Positions 8,246 to 18,166 of a stretch of DNA of 64,000 nucleotides are shown here, one piece after another (position 1 is the stretch's first letter; every line of letters starts with the position of its first letter). The notes beneath the pieces are model-generated. The model saw only the letters and a list, made by a program, of their open reading frames with translations, ran no database searches and was not told where the DNA came from. Both the position numbers and the translations under genes were made by a program. This DNA is from an uncultured Saprospiraceae bacterium (lineage in GTDB: Bacteria > Bacteroidota > Bacteroidia > Chitinophagales > Saprospiraceae), in the NCBI GenBank assembly GCA_943788055.1, contig CALSOU010000002.1, forward strand, positions 186,001 through 250,000, in the 5' to 3' direction.

Positions 8246-10786
8246 TTATCTGACTATAACTTTAAAATGAGCCGCAGATTGTTGATTTGCAATTTGAATA
8301 ATATACATTCCTGGAATTATTTGCGAATTCAGTATAAACTGCTGTCGAATATTTTCATCTGCCTGAACATAAATCGGTTCAAAACTTTGCATAATGGAGC
8401 CTTGCAGATTGATCAATGATACACCAAAGTCCATAGCAACATCACTTTTGAGCTCAACAAAAAAGGCATTATTAACTAATGTAGGGAACAATTTGGCACT
8501 AAACCCAAAATCACTTTCGTAGACATAACTCAAAGATTTGAATACTGCAATCAATGTATCTGGTCCTTTCATCCAGTACTTTGCTTCGTTCATTGTGGAA
8601 TCAGGAGTTATCAATTGATCATTTGCACTGTCCCAATGATCAAAAACAAAGTTGGGATCCGTTGATTTAGCTTCGATCAAATTAGGCATCTCACCGAAGT
8701 ATTCACCAGTATAATCAAAATCAGTTAATTTCAAGGTATTAAAATCTATTCTACCAACATTTTCTGGCTCAGTTCTCAATATCATTTCGTAAGGACCAGT
8801 CAAATTAAAGCAATCAACCATCCCGTCATCAATAAGTGTGCATCTATCTGTGATGAAACCACGCATTTTATCTACGTTTTCTTGCCATCCTTCCATAGAC
8901 CCACCCCATCTTGCAATTTGTCTAGGCATTTCAGGTTCAATTGTTGCGATCATACTATCGAATGTCGCAATCATATTGTCGCAAGAAAATACTGTATTCA
9001 GCAGATCAGCTTGACGAGAATAGTACAATTGTCGAAACTCATCATTTTCTTCTTGAAGCTTAAGAAATATTTTCTCATGCTTCCCCACGTCCTGATTATT
9101 GAAGAAATCATCCATATACTCACTTATCTCATCAATATCGCAAGGTTGAGCGTCTGGATCCGTATTTGGTACACCAGAGTAATTAATGTAGTAATCAAAC
9201 GTAGCATCATTATCCCAAAGTATATATCCCCATTTTTTGTGATCACCCTTTGGATCGATGCCTCGCCACCAACCTGTATTATAGTTCAACCAATCAGATG
9301 CAACCGTATTCAGATTAATGATCATATAATCGCACAAACTTTTAACTTGGAATCTTGATTTAACAATCTCATAATTCTCCTCAATAGACATATCACTATT
9401 CAATACAAAATCTCGAAAATCAGTCCAATCTGCAAATGCCTCAGCACCTCCATATTCAGCCCATGTGTTTCCCCAAGTGGCTAAGTAATGAAGGTTATTC
9501 TTATCCTGATCGTAATACTCTACTGTATAATCATGGTCTGCTGGTCTTTCTCGAAGCCCATACAGTCCCCAATATTCGCCGTTCAAAAATACAACCACGC
9601 GTTCAACCACTCTCACATCGAGCTTCATACCACCCTTCTGAGCCAAAGTATGTACAAATTCATCTCGTATGTGACAGCTGCCTTCATGGTTAAGATCTCC
9701 ATTGGCTGGATAATTATCATCTCCGGAGGCTCTAAACATAAATCTCTGGTACTCATCACGATCTGAATAAGTAAACAATTCCTCAAAAACTGCTTTATTA
9801 TATCCCATTTCATCTCTTGAAATCCAATCTAGACTTCTATGAGGCAATATCCATGAATCTTGACCATGTCTGTTTAGTTCACCATACGAAACCGCAGTTC
9901 TTTCACCGTCTTCATTAAAATACTCTAAAGTTCCAATCGGACGAAGCTCGCCTTGTCCGTTGGCTAAATCTTGAATTTTATCTGCAGCGACTGAAAAAAC
10001 AGGAACCGTAAAAGACTCATCGATAAAAAAAGTCTTGAAATCAATCTTACTAGGTAGTAGATTATTGTTATCAATTGGAAACGCTTTTGCCTTCAGAGAA
10101 GTGGTCGACTGAATTAAGATGTCCGTATTGGCAATATACAAACTTGAATTTTCGTCGGGTTCATTGCCATTTGTTGTATATCTCACTTTATAGAAATTCT
10201 CATCAAAGTCTATTTTAGTTTTCTGGCTTCCTTCGTAAAAACCCGCATCCAATTGAATTACCGGTGTAGGTGCAAGACCTTCGTACTTTTCAGAACTATT
10301 ATTACTACTTCCTAAAGTAGGTTCAGTACATATTAGCCACGGCGTTTCACCATTTTGGGCTCTAGCTACAGACTGTGCTGTTAGCACGAGCTTTAGATCC
10401 GCCTTATCTTGAAGGGCTCCATTAGAATTTGATAACATCACAATGTCGGTCCCTTGCGTTTGCGTTAATTTGAAATTAGTATGGATTCCCGAACTTGAAA
10501 CAGAATCTCTTCCTGAGCACCATACTACAATGTAGCCTTTGGGGCTGATAATTATACCTTCTGGAAAGGACCATTTATAGGGTTTTGATTCCTTATCAGT
10601 AAGAAACCACCCCTCAAGATCAACCGACTCATTTCCCATATTATAAAGCTCGACCCAATCTTCATATTTTGCGTAATCGTCTGGATATGATTTTAGATTG
10701 GAAGCAGAAAATTCATTAATGACTACCTGCGCATTAAGAGCGTAGAAAGAAATAGTAAACAAAACTACTATGAGAAATAAACGCAT
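8246..10786 (-). CDS. T9SS-secreted CotH-kinase family protein with lamin-tail domain
   Basis: 846 aa. Signal peptide (ends YALNAQ), lamin-tail domain at about 20-130 (VVINEFSASN, EDWVELYN, VDLEGWFLTD), chitobiase C-terminal-like domain at about 170-240 (VRYTTNGNEPDENSSLY), and CotH kinase domain at about 300-570 with RFMFRASGDD, GLYGLRERP and the Asp motif WDNDATFDY. The last 75 residues form a type IX sorting domain (FPTLVNNAFFVEL to GMYIIQIANQ, ending VIVR). CotH domains phosphorylate Ser in spore-coat proteins; here a surface protein kinase or structural role is inferred. First gene of a four-gene operon that includes a lipoprotein, DUF2490 and a PLP decarboxylase. Confidence 0.85.
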   Translation of the reverse strand: MRLFLIVVLFTISFYALNAQVVINEFSASNLKSYPDDYAKYEDWVELYNMGNESVDLEGWFLTDKESKPYKWSFPEGIIISPKGYIVVWCSGRDSVSSSGIHTNFKLTQTQGTDIVMLSNSNGALQDKADLKLVLTAQSVARAQNGETPWLICTEPTLGSSNNSSEKYEGLAPTPVIQLDAGFYEGSQKTKIDFDENFYKVRYTTNGNEPDENSSLYIANTDILIQSTTSLKAKAFPIDNNNLLPSKIDFKTFFIDESFTVPVFSVAADKIQDLANGQGELRPIGTLEYFNEDGERTAVSYGELNRHGQDSWILPHRSLDWISRDEMGYNKAVFEELFTYSDRDEYQRFMFRASGDDNYPANGDLNHEGSCHIRDEFVHTLAQKGGMKLDVRVVERVVVFLNGEYWGLYGLRERPADHDYTVEYYDQDKNNLHYLATWGNTWAEYGGAEAFADWTDFRDFVLNSDMSIEENYEIVKSRFQVKSLCDYMIINLNTVASDWLNYNTGWWRGIDPKGDHKKWGYILWDNDATFDYYINYSGVPNTDPDAQPCDIDEISEYMDDFFNNQDVGKHEKIFLKLQEENDEFRQLYYSRQADLLNTVFSCDNMIATFDSMIATIEPEMPRQIARWGGSMEGWQENVDKMRGFITDRCTLIDDGMVDCFNLTGPYEMILRTEPENVGRIDFNTLKLTDFDYTGEYFGEMPNLIEAKSTDPNFVFDHWDSANDQLITPDSTMNEAKYWMKGPDTLIAVFKSLSYVYESDFGFSAKLFPTLVNNAFFVELKSDVAMDFGVSLINLQGSIMQSFEPIYVQADENIRQQFILNSQIIPGMYIIQIANQQSAAHFKVIVR

Positions 10787-11094
10787 AAGCTGCTTTTTAA
10801 TTTGATAAACTTATTCCAAAATTGAGTATAAAAAAGGCATCAGTGTGGATTAGTTATAGATCATTTGACTTGTCAAGTTCGTTTGAACTCAAAGTTAAAA
10901 GTATGTAAATGTAATGTGAAGTAATTAGAATTGTACAAAACAAGTATGTAAATCCCCAAAATGTAATCCTCGGCACTATCTTGGCACAACTTTTCACTAG
11001 TTGCTTAACTGAAAAACATTTGCTAAACTCATCATAATCCAAGAAGTTAGTGGGGCATATCATATATTTGCATTCTGATTTTAAACAAGCTAAC
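10787..11094. other. Divergent intergenic region between the CotH operon and the FG-GAP gene
   Basis: About 308 A+T-rich bases between divergent starts. A TATATTTG (11063-11070) matches the Bacteroidota -7 consensus for the rightward gene, 25 bases before its ATG, though no TTTG sits at the -33 distance. Nothing clear was found for the leftward CotH gene. Confidence 0.4.
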
Positions 11095-14000
11095 ATGATC
11101 ACTTGCAACAATTTCAAATTATTTTTCTTTTTCCTGATAGCAGCGATAGTATTAGCAAGCTGCTCAGAAACTAGTGAGCAATTAAATCTACCAAACTTAG
11201 AGCTCCTAGATTCCTCAATAACGAACGTGGATTTCAACAACCTGCTAGATGACGATCCAGAAGGTGATCGAAATGTTTTGTCATTTCCACATTATTACAA
11301 TGGGTCTGGAACCGCAGCCGCAGACTTCGATAATGATGGACTTGTAGACCTATTTTTTACTGGGAATGAAGTAAAAAACAAGATCTACAAGAATCTTGGA
11401 AACATGAAATTTGAAGATCGCACTAATACTGCAAATGTCAACAAAGGAAAGATATGGGCGAGTGGAGTTTCAATCGTTGATATCAATAATGATAATCTTC
11501 CAGATATCTATGTTTCTCAATGTGGACCTACAACTGATCCCAATATGCGAAAAAACCTCTTCTACATCAACAAGGGAAATTTCGTCTTTGAGGAATCAGC
11601 TGCAAAAATGGGCTTAGCTGATGGTAACATTGGTACTCAAGCAGTATTTATCGATTATGATAAAGATGGCGACCTCGATGTATACTTGCTAAATGAATCC
11701 AAGTATGTTCTAGTCATTTTTGCTAAAATATTTGAAGATTTAAAGGATAAGAATACATTGAGAGAAAACTCAGGCAAGTTCTACCGCAATAATGGTGACA
11801 ATACTTTTACTGACATTACAGAAAAAGCAGGATTACTCGATCATTCATTTGGTTTAGGTGTTGCAGTTTCCGACTTTAATAATGATAATTATCCGGACAT
11901 TTACGTAGCAAATGACTACTCTGTACCTGACAAGATTTATATCAACCAAAAAGATGGTACCTTCAAAGATGAAATAAAGAAATACACAAACAGTATCTCG
12001 TTCTTTAGTATGGGATGTGACGTGGGTGATATTAACAATGATGGCTTTCAGGACATTGCCGTAGTCGACATGGCAACTGCAGATCATTTCAGGGGCAAAA
12101 CACTCATGGCATCAATGAACAGTGAGGCTTTCAATTACTACACGAGAAAATTAGATTATCAATATCAATATATGTTTAATTCTATGCAATTAAACAATGG
12201 AAATGGATCTTTCTCCAATATTGCAGGATATACGGGTTTGCAAAAAACAGATTGGTCATGGGCTGCATTACTTGTGGACATGAATCTTGACGGAAAAAAG
12301 GACTACTTCGTAAGTAATGGTTACAAGAAATATGCTCGAGACAACGACTTCAAACTATACATGGATGAGATAAGAAAAAAGAACAATGGAACAGTTCCTA
12401 TCGAACTTCGTGAAGAGGCATATGCTCGTATGCCAAGTGTCGAGTTGAGAAATTTGCTTTATATCAATAGAGGCAACCTCAAGTTTGACGAAAATCCTGC
12501 AGATTTCAATTATCCCGACATTGGGAGCTACAGTTATGGAACATCCTACGCAGATCTCGACAATGATGGTGACCTTGAGTTGATCGTAAATAACATCGAT
12601 AAACCAACCCATATTGTAAAGAACAACAGTCGAGAAAATGGTCTGGGAAATTACCTTACAGTTAAACTTGAACATCCTACGAATTCTGCAATGAACTATC
12701 AGGCAAAGTTGAAGATTAGTTACGGAGATGAGATTCAAATAGGTGAAAGCTACTACGCCAGAGGTTACTTATCTTCAATGGATCCCCGTATCTTCTTTGG
12801 TGTGGGTCAAGCCCAAAAAATTGACAAAATTGAAATCCTTTGGCCAGATAATACGCTTCAGATTCTCAATGATGTGAAAACAAATCAAGAAATAGAAGTT
12901 GTGTATAAATCTGGACAGAAAGGTAGCATAGAAATTGAAAGGCCTGCGTTTGCACAAGTGGAAGAAATAAATCCTAAGGAATTAGGTCTTAGCTACAAAC
13001 ATGATGAAAATCCTTACGAAGATTTTGCTCTTGAAGTACTTTTACCACAACGTCAATCTACTTTGGGACCAGCATTACAAGTAGGTGATGTCAATCAAGA
13101 TGGTCTTGATGATATTTTCTGTGGTGGAGCTACAGGACAAGTTGCTTCATTTTATATGCAAAATTCGGAGGGAAAATTTGCGATGATGGATAATACTTAT
13201 TTTAATCTAGATCAACTAACTGAAGATCTTGATGCTGCATTTGTTGACCCAAACAAGGATGGTTTTAAAGAACTCTTCATCGCTAGCGGTGGTGGTGGTG
13301 ATTTGGCAGGACAGAACGCCTTGCTACAAGATCGATTTTATGCACTCACTTCCACTGGTTACGCAAAAGTTAAAGGTGTTGCTCCAGATGTGAACTATTC
13401 GTCTGGGAAGCTTGTAACGAGCGATATAGACGGAGACGGAATAGAAGAAATACTAGTTTGTGGTGCTGCAACTCCTGGGAAATATCCATTAAGTGACCCG
13501 ACATTACTACTCAAGTATGAAAATAATGTATATAAGGACGTTACAAGCACAATTATACCAGAACTTACAAATGTAAGACTAGCGCGTGATGCCGTTTTTT
13601 CGGATCTCAATCAGGACGAGAAGCTTGATCTGATTGTTGTCTCTGAATGGGGAAAACCCGCAGTCTTTATTCAGAGTGTAGATGGAAAGTTTGTAGATGA
13701 AACAGATTCCTATATTGCGGAAGAGAAGTACGGTTGGTGGGCCTCCATAGAGGCTGTAGACATAGATAATGACGGAGACGATGACTATATCATCGGAAAT
13801 ATGGGTGAAAATATTAAGCATGGAGTTAGTAAGAAAAAACCACTCTATCTGTATGCAAATGATTTCGATAAAAATGGCTCTTTGGATGTAGTACTAGCGA
13901 AAGAATATAAAGGCGAAATAGTTCCTGCTAGGGGGCGAGAATGTTCGTCAGAGCAAATGCCTTTTATTGCTAGAAAATTTGAAAGCTACACTGACTTCGC

Positions 14001-14433
14001 AAACGCCAATATAGAAGACATTCTAGGTGAAAAGTCAGTTGACGAAGCTCAGAAATATCAAGCTACCTCTTTTGGATCATATATCTTACGCAACAATGGT
14101 GGGTCGCTTAGTTATGAAAAGCTTCCTGCGCTATCTCAGATTGCACCACTAAATTCTTCTGTAATTTACGACTACAATAAAGATGGATTCATGGACATCA
14201 TTATTGCAGGGAACTATTATGATACAGAATATGAGACTCCAAGACAGGATGCGGGAAGAGGTCTTGTTTTGATTAATAATGGGGGGAAAAGCTTCGATGC
14301 CATCCCTTCGTGGGTAAGTGGACTAGACCTGAACGGTAATTTCCGTCACATTAGCCTATTGAATCGCAAAGATGATACACTTCTAGTCGCCATAGAAAAC
14401 AACGGTCCACTGAAGATTTACAAGCTTCCATAA
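11095..14433 (+). CDS. FG-GAP/VCBS-repeat lipoprotein with ASPIC/UnbV domain
   Basis: Large surface lipoprotein of about 1112 aa. ATG at 11095 is preferred over an upstream in-frame GTG (11050) because it starts a signal peptide ending at the lipobox LASC. Many FG-GAP/VCBS calcium-binding motifs recur (DFDNDGLVDLFF, DINNDNLPDIYV, DYDKDGDLDVYL, DLDNDGDLELIV, DVNQDGLDDIFC), giving two beta-propellers of roughly residues 60-500 and 640-1110. An ASPIC/UnbV domain sits between them (YLTVKLEHP to IEILWPDNTLQ). The family is abundant beside Sus loci and is often mis-annotated as RNA-binding. Probably surface carbohydrate or protein binding; no enzyme motif seen. Confidence 0.88.
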   Translation: MITCNNFKLFFFFLIAAIVLASCSETSEQLNLPNLELLDSSITNVDFNNLLDDDPEGDRNVLSFPHYYNGSGTAAADFDNDGLVDLFFTGNEVKNKIYKNLGNMKFEDRTNTANVNKGKIWASGVSIVDINNDNLPDIYVSQCGPTTDPNMRKNLFYINKGNFVFEESAAKMGLADGNIGTQAVFIDYDKDGDLDVYLLNESKYVLVIFAKIFEDLKDKNTLRENSGKFYRNNGDNTFTDITEKAGLLDHSFGLGVAVSDFNNDNYPDIYVANDYSVPDKIYINQKDGTFKDEIKKYTNSISFFSMGCDVGDINNDGFQDIAVVDMATADHFRGKTLMASMNSEAFNYYTRKLDYQYQYMFNSMQLNNGNGSFSNIAGYTGLQKTDWSWAALLVDMNLDGKKDYFVSNGYKKYARDNDFKLYMDEIRKKNNGTVPIELREEAYARMPSVELRNLLYINRGNLKFDENPADFNYPDIGSYSYGTSYADLDNDGDLELIVNNIDKPTHIVKNNSRENGLGNYLTVKLEHPTNSAMNYQAKLKISYGDEIQIGESYYARGYLSSMDPRIFFGVGQAQKIDKIEILWPDNTLQILNDVKTNQEIEVVYKSGQKGSIEIERPAFAQVEEINPKELGLSYKHDENPYEDFALEVLLPQRQSTLGPALQVGDVNQDGLDDIFCGGATGQVASFYMQNSEGKFAMMDNTYFNLDQLTEDLDAAFVDPNKDGFKELFIASGGGGDLAGQNALLQDRFYALTSTGYAKVKGVAPDVNYSSGKLVTSDIDGDGIEEILVCGAATPGKYPLSDPTLLLKYENNVYKDVTSTIIPELTNVRLARDAVFSDLNQDEKLDLIVVSEWGKPAVFIQSVDGKFVDETDSYIAEEKYGWWASIEAVDIDNDGDDDYIIGNMGENIKHGVSKKKPLYLYANDFDKNGSLDVVLAKEYKGEIVPARGRECSSEQMPFIARKFESYTDFANANIEDILGEKSVDEAQKYQATSFGSYILRNNGGSLSYEKLPALSQIAPLNSSVIYDYNKDGFMDIIIAGNYYDTEYETPRQDAGRGLVLINNGGKSFDAIPSWVSGLDLNGNFRHISLLNRKDDTLLVAIENNGPLKIYKLP

Positions 14434-14656
14434 ACATCATTTATCGGGGTGAATTTTTCTTGAATTTCTAGTAAGAATATTTAATAGCTAAGTTTGACTA
14501 TCTCAATTTTATCCACAGCAAGAAGCAAAGCTTTTTTGTCAATTAGACCTGCCTTCGCAAGGTACGTAAAGCTTTCTTTTCAGTAGTTACAATGTATTCC
14601 CAAAATTGTCCAACCTTCCCCTATTGATATTAAAATATAAATTAATATGAATAGAA
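14434..14656. other. Intergenic region, no gene seen
   Basis: A+T-rich spacer after the FG-GAP gene; no credible ORF, RNA or clear terminator hairpin was found. Confidence 0.4.
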
Positions 14657-14687
14657 TTTGCTTATTGCTGAAACACCTTTATTTTTG
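14657..14687 (+). promoter_or_regulatory. Bacteroidota-type promoter (-33/-7)
   Basis: TTTG at 14657-14660, 19 bases, then TATTTTTG at 14680-14687: an exact match to TTTG-N19-TAnnTTTG. It predicts transcription starting near 14694, about 30 bases before the 105-aa gene. Confidence 0.75.
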
Positions 14688-14724
14688 ACACACCATATAG
14701 GCCCAAACACAAAATAATATTGTC

Positions 14725-15042
14725 ATGAACATTGTCTCAAAACCAAAAATAGTAAAAGACTATGAAAACTTAACAATCGAAATTCACGAGCAATTAAGAT
14801 TGTCTTTCCCGTATGGATTTGATAAGTATCTGATTACTTTCAAGAATAAGGATAACAAGTTTGTAAGTGCACTTCCATTCGAGACAGAAGACAGATACTA
14901 TTTGATTCGAATGACTCGTTCAGAGGCTGTGAATATTATTCTAGAAGATGATGCCTACGATGATGATGGTCATTTGAAGGATGATGTCAAAGGAGAACTC
15001 GAAGAGAAGTATGAAAATGAAATCGATCTAAGTGATGTATAA
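14725..15042 (+). CDS. Small acidic hypothetical protein
   Basis: 105 aa, cytosolic, no signal or membrane segment. The N-terminal half has mixed beta/alpha character (IHEQLRLSFPYGFDKYLITF, FVSALPFETEDRYYLIRMT); the tail is strongly acidic (ILEDDAYDDDGHLKDD, ELEEKYENEIDLSDV). I do not recognise the family. It has its own well-formed promoter and lies upstream of the ATPase-MscS-antiporter operon, 129 bases away, so joint function is not shown. The acidic tail could be an interaction or DNA-mimic surface, but that is speculation. Confidence 0.7.
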   Translation: MNIVSKPKIVKDYENLTIEIHEQLRLSFPYGFDKYLITFKNKDNKFVSALPFETEDRYYLIRMTRSEAVNIILEDDAYDDDGHLKDDVKGELEEKYENEIDLSDV

Positions 15043-15171
15043 GATATCGATGACATTGACGACTAAAACTCTCAAGATTGAATAAAACCTCAATTACAAA
15101 CTTAGATTTCTAGTGGTACTTGATATTTATGTAATTTTGTAATATAACATCGATTTATAAACTAGCGTTCA

Positions 15172-17478
15172 ATGGATTGGCAAGCAAATGCATATTCTTG
15201 TATAGAGGAAATCAATGATTGGACTGAGCTTTTCAACTCCAGGGATACAACGACAAGTAAGCTCGAAAGTAAGTCTATAGATCTACTGCATTCCTTTGAA
15301 GAACTCCTTCAACTATCAGATATCGATTTAATGCCAGATAGTGAAACAAATAGCGATAAACAAACTGGTCAAATTCAGTTTTTATGGTCTATTGAAGCTC
15401 TTGACCTTTCAATTCTGATACGTGATGCATTTCTCAAGTTAGCAAGACAGCATGTTTCCAAACTTGGGAAGTTTCGATTAGATAGCGAAAGCAATGAACA
15501 ACGATTTTCCATAGCAGAAGATATTAAGGAAGTTTTAACGCAGGCTGCAACGTCAACAAGCAATCTTTTACATGAGATTCTAGAAGGTAACGTTGACTCA
15601 GAAATCCAATGGAAACAACAACTGAGACCTAATAAAGAGGTGATTTCCCAGTTGGAACAACTCGCTAAGCAAGTTGAAATCGTCTTCAGTTCCAACAAAA
15701 ATATTGAGCAACTTGTACCTGCTTTGACGGATTTTCGAGAGCATCTAATAGACTATACAAATGCTAGAATAGTGAAACTACGACAACTTTCTAGTCTCCT
15801 AAACGATGCTCAAATAGCAATAAATTCTCTACCAAAAGAATGTGAAAAAAGCGATCTGCTGCAACTTGCAAAATCGATTCAAAGAATAAGTGAACAGATT
15901 GATTCGCAAAAAGTAAATGAATTTAATCTTAAGTCTTTTCAGTCTAAATTTGGAGAGCTAAGGATTCCGGTTTTCTCACTAGGTGGAGAAATGATTTACA
16001 AAGAGATCAATTTTGATAAAGATCTAGAAGTTTGGATTGATTCAGAGATAGTTCCAAAAATTCTCGATGCTGATTCAGACATAAGTATTCTCTACGATAG
16101 CAGTAATATCGCACTATTCAACACTCGAAATAAAATAGAGAACTTAAGTCTTACTGATAAGGTCAAACACCAATTTAACACGGAAAAATTCAATGAAGCA
16201 ATTGAAAAGATACATTTGGATGTCAATTCATACCTCGCAGATTTGGATGAAATCATCGCAGAAATAAATATAAGAGCACAGAAGCAACTTGATGTCGATG
16301 TTTTGTACGATGCTAAGAGGTCTTTTTTACCTCCAATTAGCTTTATTAGCATGACCAAGTTAACTGGACAAAAATTATGGTACGAGACTTCATTCTGGGA
16401 AGATTGGAAAACCAAGTTAAATGATCTAATAAAAAGGCAAAGAATCCCTTATCTCTATAATCTCACAGAAGATCCCTTTCATTATGTTGATACTAGACTA
16501 ATTGACGAAAATGATCGCGACGCAAATAGCTTATTCTTAAAGAAAGGCTACATCGGTAGATCTTTTTTTATAGAAAGACCAAAGCCTCTGCAACTATTTG
16601 ACAAGGCGTATGAAAGGTGGAGAGAAGGTTATCAAGGTTCAGTCTTACTAGCTGGAAAATATGGCGCGGGAAAAACGAGCTTCATTGAATTTCTGACTCA
16701 ACAATACCCTGAACGAAGATTCGTCTCAATTAAAAAGGGTAGGGAAATTGAATTTAATGGAAGAAAGCATCAAATAACTGACTCTCTCGGAGAAACACTG
16801 AGTTTTTTAGCTAAACAAAGTATTGCTCAGCCCTGTATCATATGTATAGATGACATCGAATTATGGCAATATACAGAAGGTGGTTTTTACGATAGTATTC
16901 GAGATTTGATTGATGCTATTGCAAAATACAATAAGAGATTATTCTTCCTGATCTCTACCAATCATCATGCGCTCTACCAAATTGAACGAATGTTTAATTT
17001 CAAGTCGAGATTCTCTGAAACTATCATTTTAGATAAAATGTCATCGACGCAAATCGCAAATGCAGTTGTGATAAGACATAATGCCTCTCTCAAGGATTTC
17101 AAGTCAGATGAAAATGCAACACTGTACCAAAAAGCAGTTTCTATTTCAAGACTTAACCGAAATAATATCGGCGCTAGTCTACTTGATTGGGAAAGATACT
17201 TGGAAGGTCAAGAAATACATAGAAACATACCCTTAAGCTTTAGTGAAATTGTAAATCAGCATCAGATGGTGTTGAGAATAATTTTAGCTCATAGACGCAT
17301 TAAAGAATCTTACTTGCGAACCGATCTAACAGCTTCTGACAATAATTTTATCACTGAAGAAATCAGAAAGCTACTAGGTTACAAGATTTTGATTCGTAAA
17401 AAGCATGGATATTTGCAAATCAACCCTTTCATTATTTTTGACGTTGAGCAGAGCTTGAGCAAAATAAAAAACCAATAA
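15172..17478 (+). CDS. AAA-like P-loop ATPase with long helical N-terminal region
   Basis: 768 aa, soluble. The first ~430 residues look helical and coiled-coil-like (repeated Leu/Ile/Glu/Lys heptads) and match no family I know. The ATPase core begins near residue 460: Walker A GKYGAGKT at 495-502 (Lys501), Walker B CIICIDDIELW (Asp560, Asp561), a sensor-1-like FLISTNHH around 593-600, and an arginine-finger candidate in NFKSRFSETII. The C-terminal ~120 residues could be a winged-helix lid. One intergenic base separates the gene from the MscS gene, so they are surely co-transcribed. Role inferred: energy-dependent regulator or assembly factor of the membrane partners. STAND or orphan AAA ATPase are alternative labels. 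Confidence 0.8.
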   Translation: MDWQANAYSCIEEINDWTELFNSRDTTTSKLESKSIDLLHSFEELLQLSDIDLMPDSETNSDKQTGQIQFLWSIEALDLSILIRDAFLKLARQHVSKLGKFRLDSESNEQRFSIAEDIKEVLTQAATSTSNLLHEILEGNVDSEIQWKQQLRPNKEVISQLEQLAKQVEIVFSSNKNIEQLVPALTDFREHLIDYTNARIVKLRQLSSLLNDAQIAINSLPKECEKSDLLQLAKSIQRISEQIDSQKVNEFNLKSFQSKFGELRIPVFSLGGEMIYKEINFDKDLEVWIDSEIVPKILDADSDISILYDSSNIALFNTRNKIENLSLTDKVKHQFNTEKFNEAIEKIHLDVNSYLADLDEIIAEINIRAQKQLDVDVLYDAKRSFLPPISFISMTKLTGQKLWYETSFWEDWKTKLNDLIKRQRIPYLYNLTEDPFHYVDTRLIDENDRDANSLFLKKGYIGRSFFIERPKPLQLFDKAYERWREGYQGSVLLAGKYGAGKTSFIEFLTQQYPERRFVSIKKGREIEFNGRKHQITDSLGETLSFLAKQSIAQPCIICIDDIELWQYTEGGFYDSIRDLIDAIAKYNKRLFFLISTNHHALYQIERMFNFKSRFSETIILDKMSSTQIANAVVIRHNASLKDFKSDENATLYQKAVSISRLNRNNIGASLLDWERYLEGQEIHRNIPLSFSEIVNQHQMVLRIILAHRRIKESYLRTDLTASDNNFITEEIRKLLGYKILIRKKHGYLQINPFIIFDVEQSLSKIKNQ

Positions 17479-17479
17479 G

Positions 17480-18166
17480 ATGGAATCACTTTTCGAAGCA
17501 TACTTAAGTTGGTTTCAGTTTTTAATGATTGCCTTAGTCATTGCTGCAGTTTATTTTCTTTTAAAAAGAAACAGAGACTTAGTCCAGAGACTCCTTAGAG
17601 TACATAATCTCAGTTTGGTAAACTCGATTGCGCTAGTCCTTCTGATTGTTGCATTCGTTATGGTAAATCCAACAATTCACGGAATGATCGTGGTTTTAGC
17701 ACTACTTCTTTTCTACCCTGTTTTGACAGCTTATATCAAAGGTATTATAGTAACGAATAACTCAGAGATTGAAACAGGTGATTTAGTTACAATTGGCAAG
17801 CATACAGGTAAAGTAGCGGATATCAATCTAGCCGGTTTAAAGCTACTTTCAGCTAATAACAACCTCTTTATCCCTTTCCAAATCGTAGGAACTGAAGTTA
17901 TAGAAAAATACAAGAGTGATCAAACAAGATATATCAGCTTCCTTTGTAAACAACACGATAAAGCGGGGAACTTGACAGTACAGGATCTCGAGGAAACAAT
18001 ATTTAATTTTCACTTTTTGGAAATGGGATCAAGTATTGAGATCAACCATACTGAATACGGCTATGATGTTAACGTCACTTTGGCAAATGACCGATTTAAA
18101 ACAAGCCTATTCAACCAGTTGGGTAAAGCAGGATTTGATATTATTCAAAAAGAAAATGCACAGTAA
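17480..18166 (+). CDS. MscS-family mechanosensitive ion channel
   Basis: 228 aa. Three predicted membrane segments (about residues 11-29, 44-62 and 66-90), the last running into the MscS beta-domain: IETGDLVTIGKHTGKVADINLAGLKLLSANNNLFIPFQIV, given here in pieces as ETGDLVTIG and NNNLFIPFQI, then a C-terminal alpha/beta portion. Short for the family but complete. Sits 1 base after the ATPase stop and shares its last base with the next ATG (TAATG), so all three genes are translationally coupled. Expected to release solutes or ions on membrane tension; gating by the upstream ATPase is an attractive inference only. Confidence 0.88.
   Translation: MESLFEAYLSWFQFLMIALVIAAVYFLLKRNRDLVQRLLRVHNLSLVNSIALVLLIVAFVMVNPTIHGMIVVLALLLFYPVLTAYIKGIIVTNNSEIETGDLVTIGKHTGKVADINLAGLKLLSANNNLFIPFQIVGTEVIEKYKSDQTRYISFLCKQHDKAGNLTVQDLEETIFNFHFLEMGSSIEINHTEYGYDVNVTLANDRFKTSLFNQLGKAGFDIIQKENAQ

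Noticed and set aside
8882-9766. Several plus-strand ORFs antisense to the CotH gene
   Set aside because: Shadows of a real gene with lamin-tail, CotH and sorting domains on the other strand.
10854-11240. 128-codon minus-strand ORF
   Set aside because: Overlaps the signal peptide region of the FG-GAP gene and the divergent promoter region; composition is that of a shadow frame.
12355-12738. 127-codon minus-strand ORF inside the FG-GAP gene
   Set aside because: Fully antisense to a well-supported coding region with clear motif repeats.
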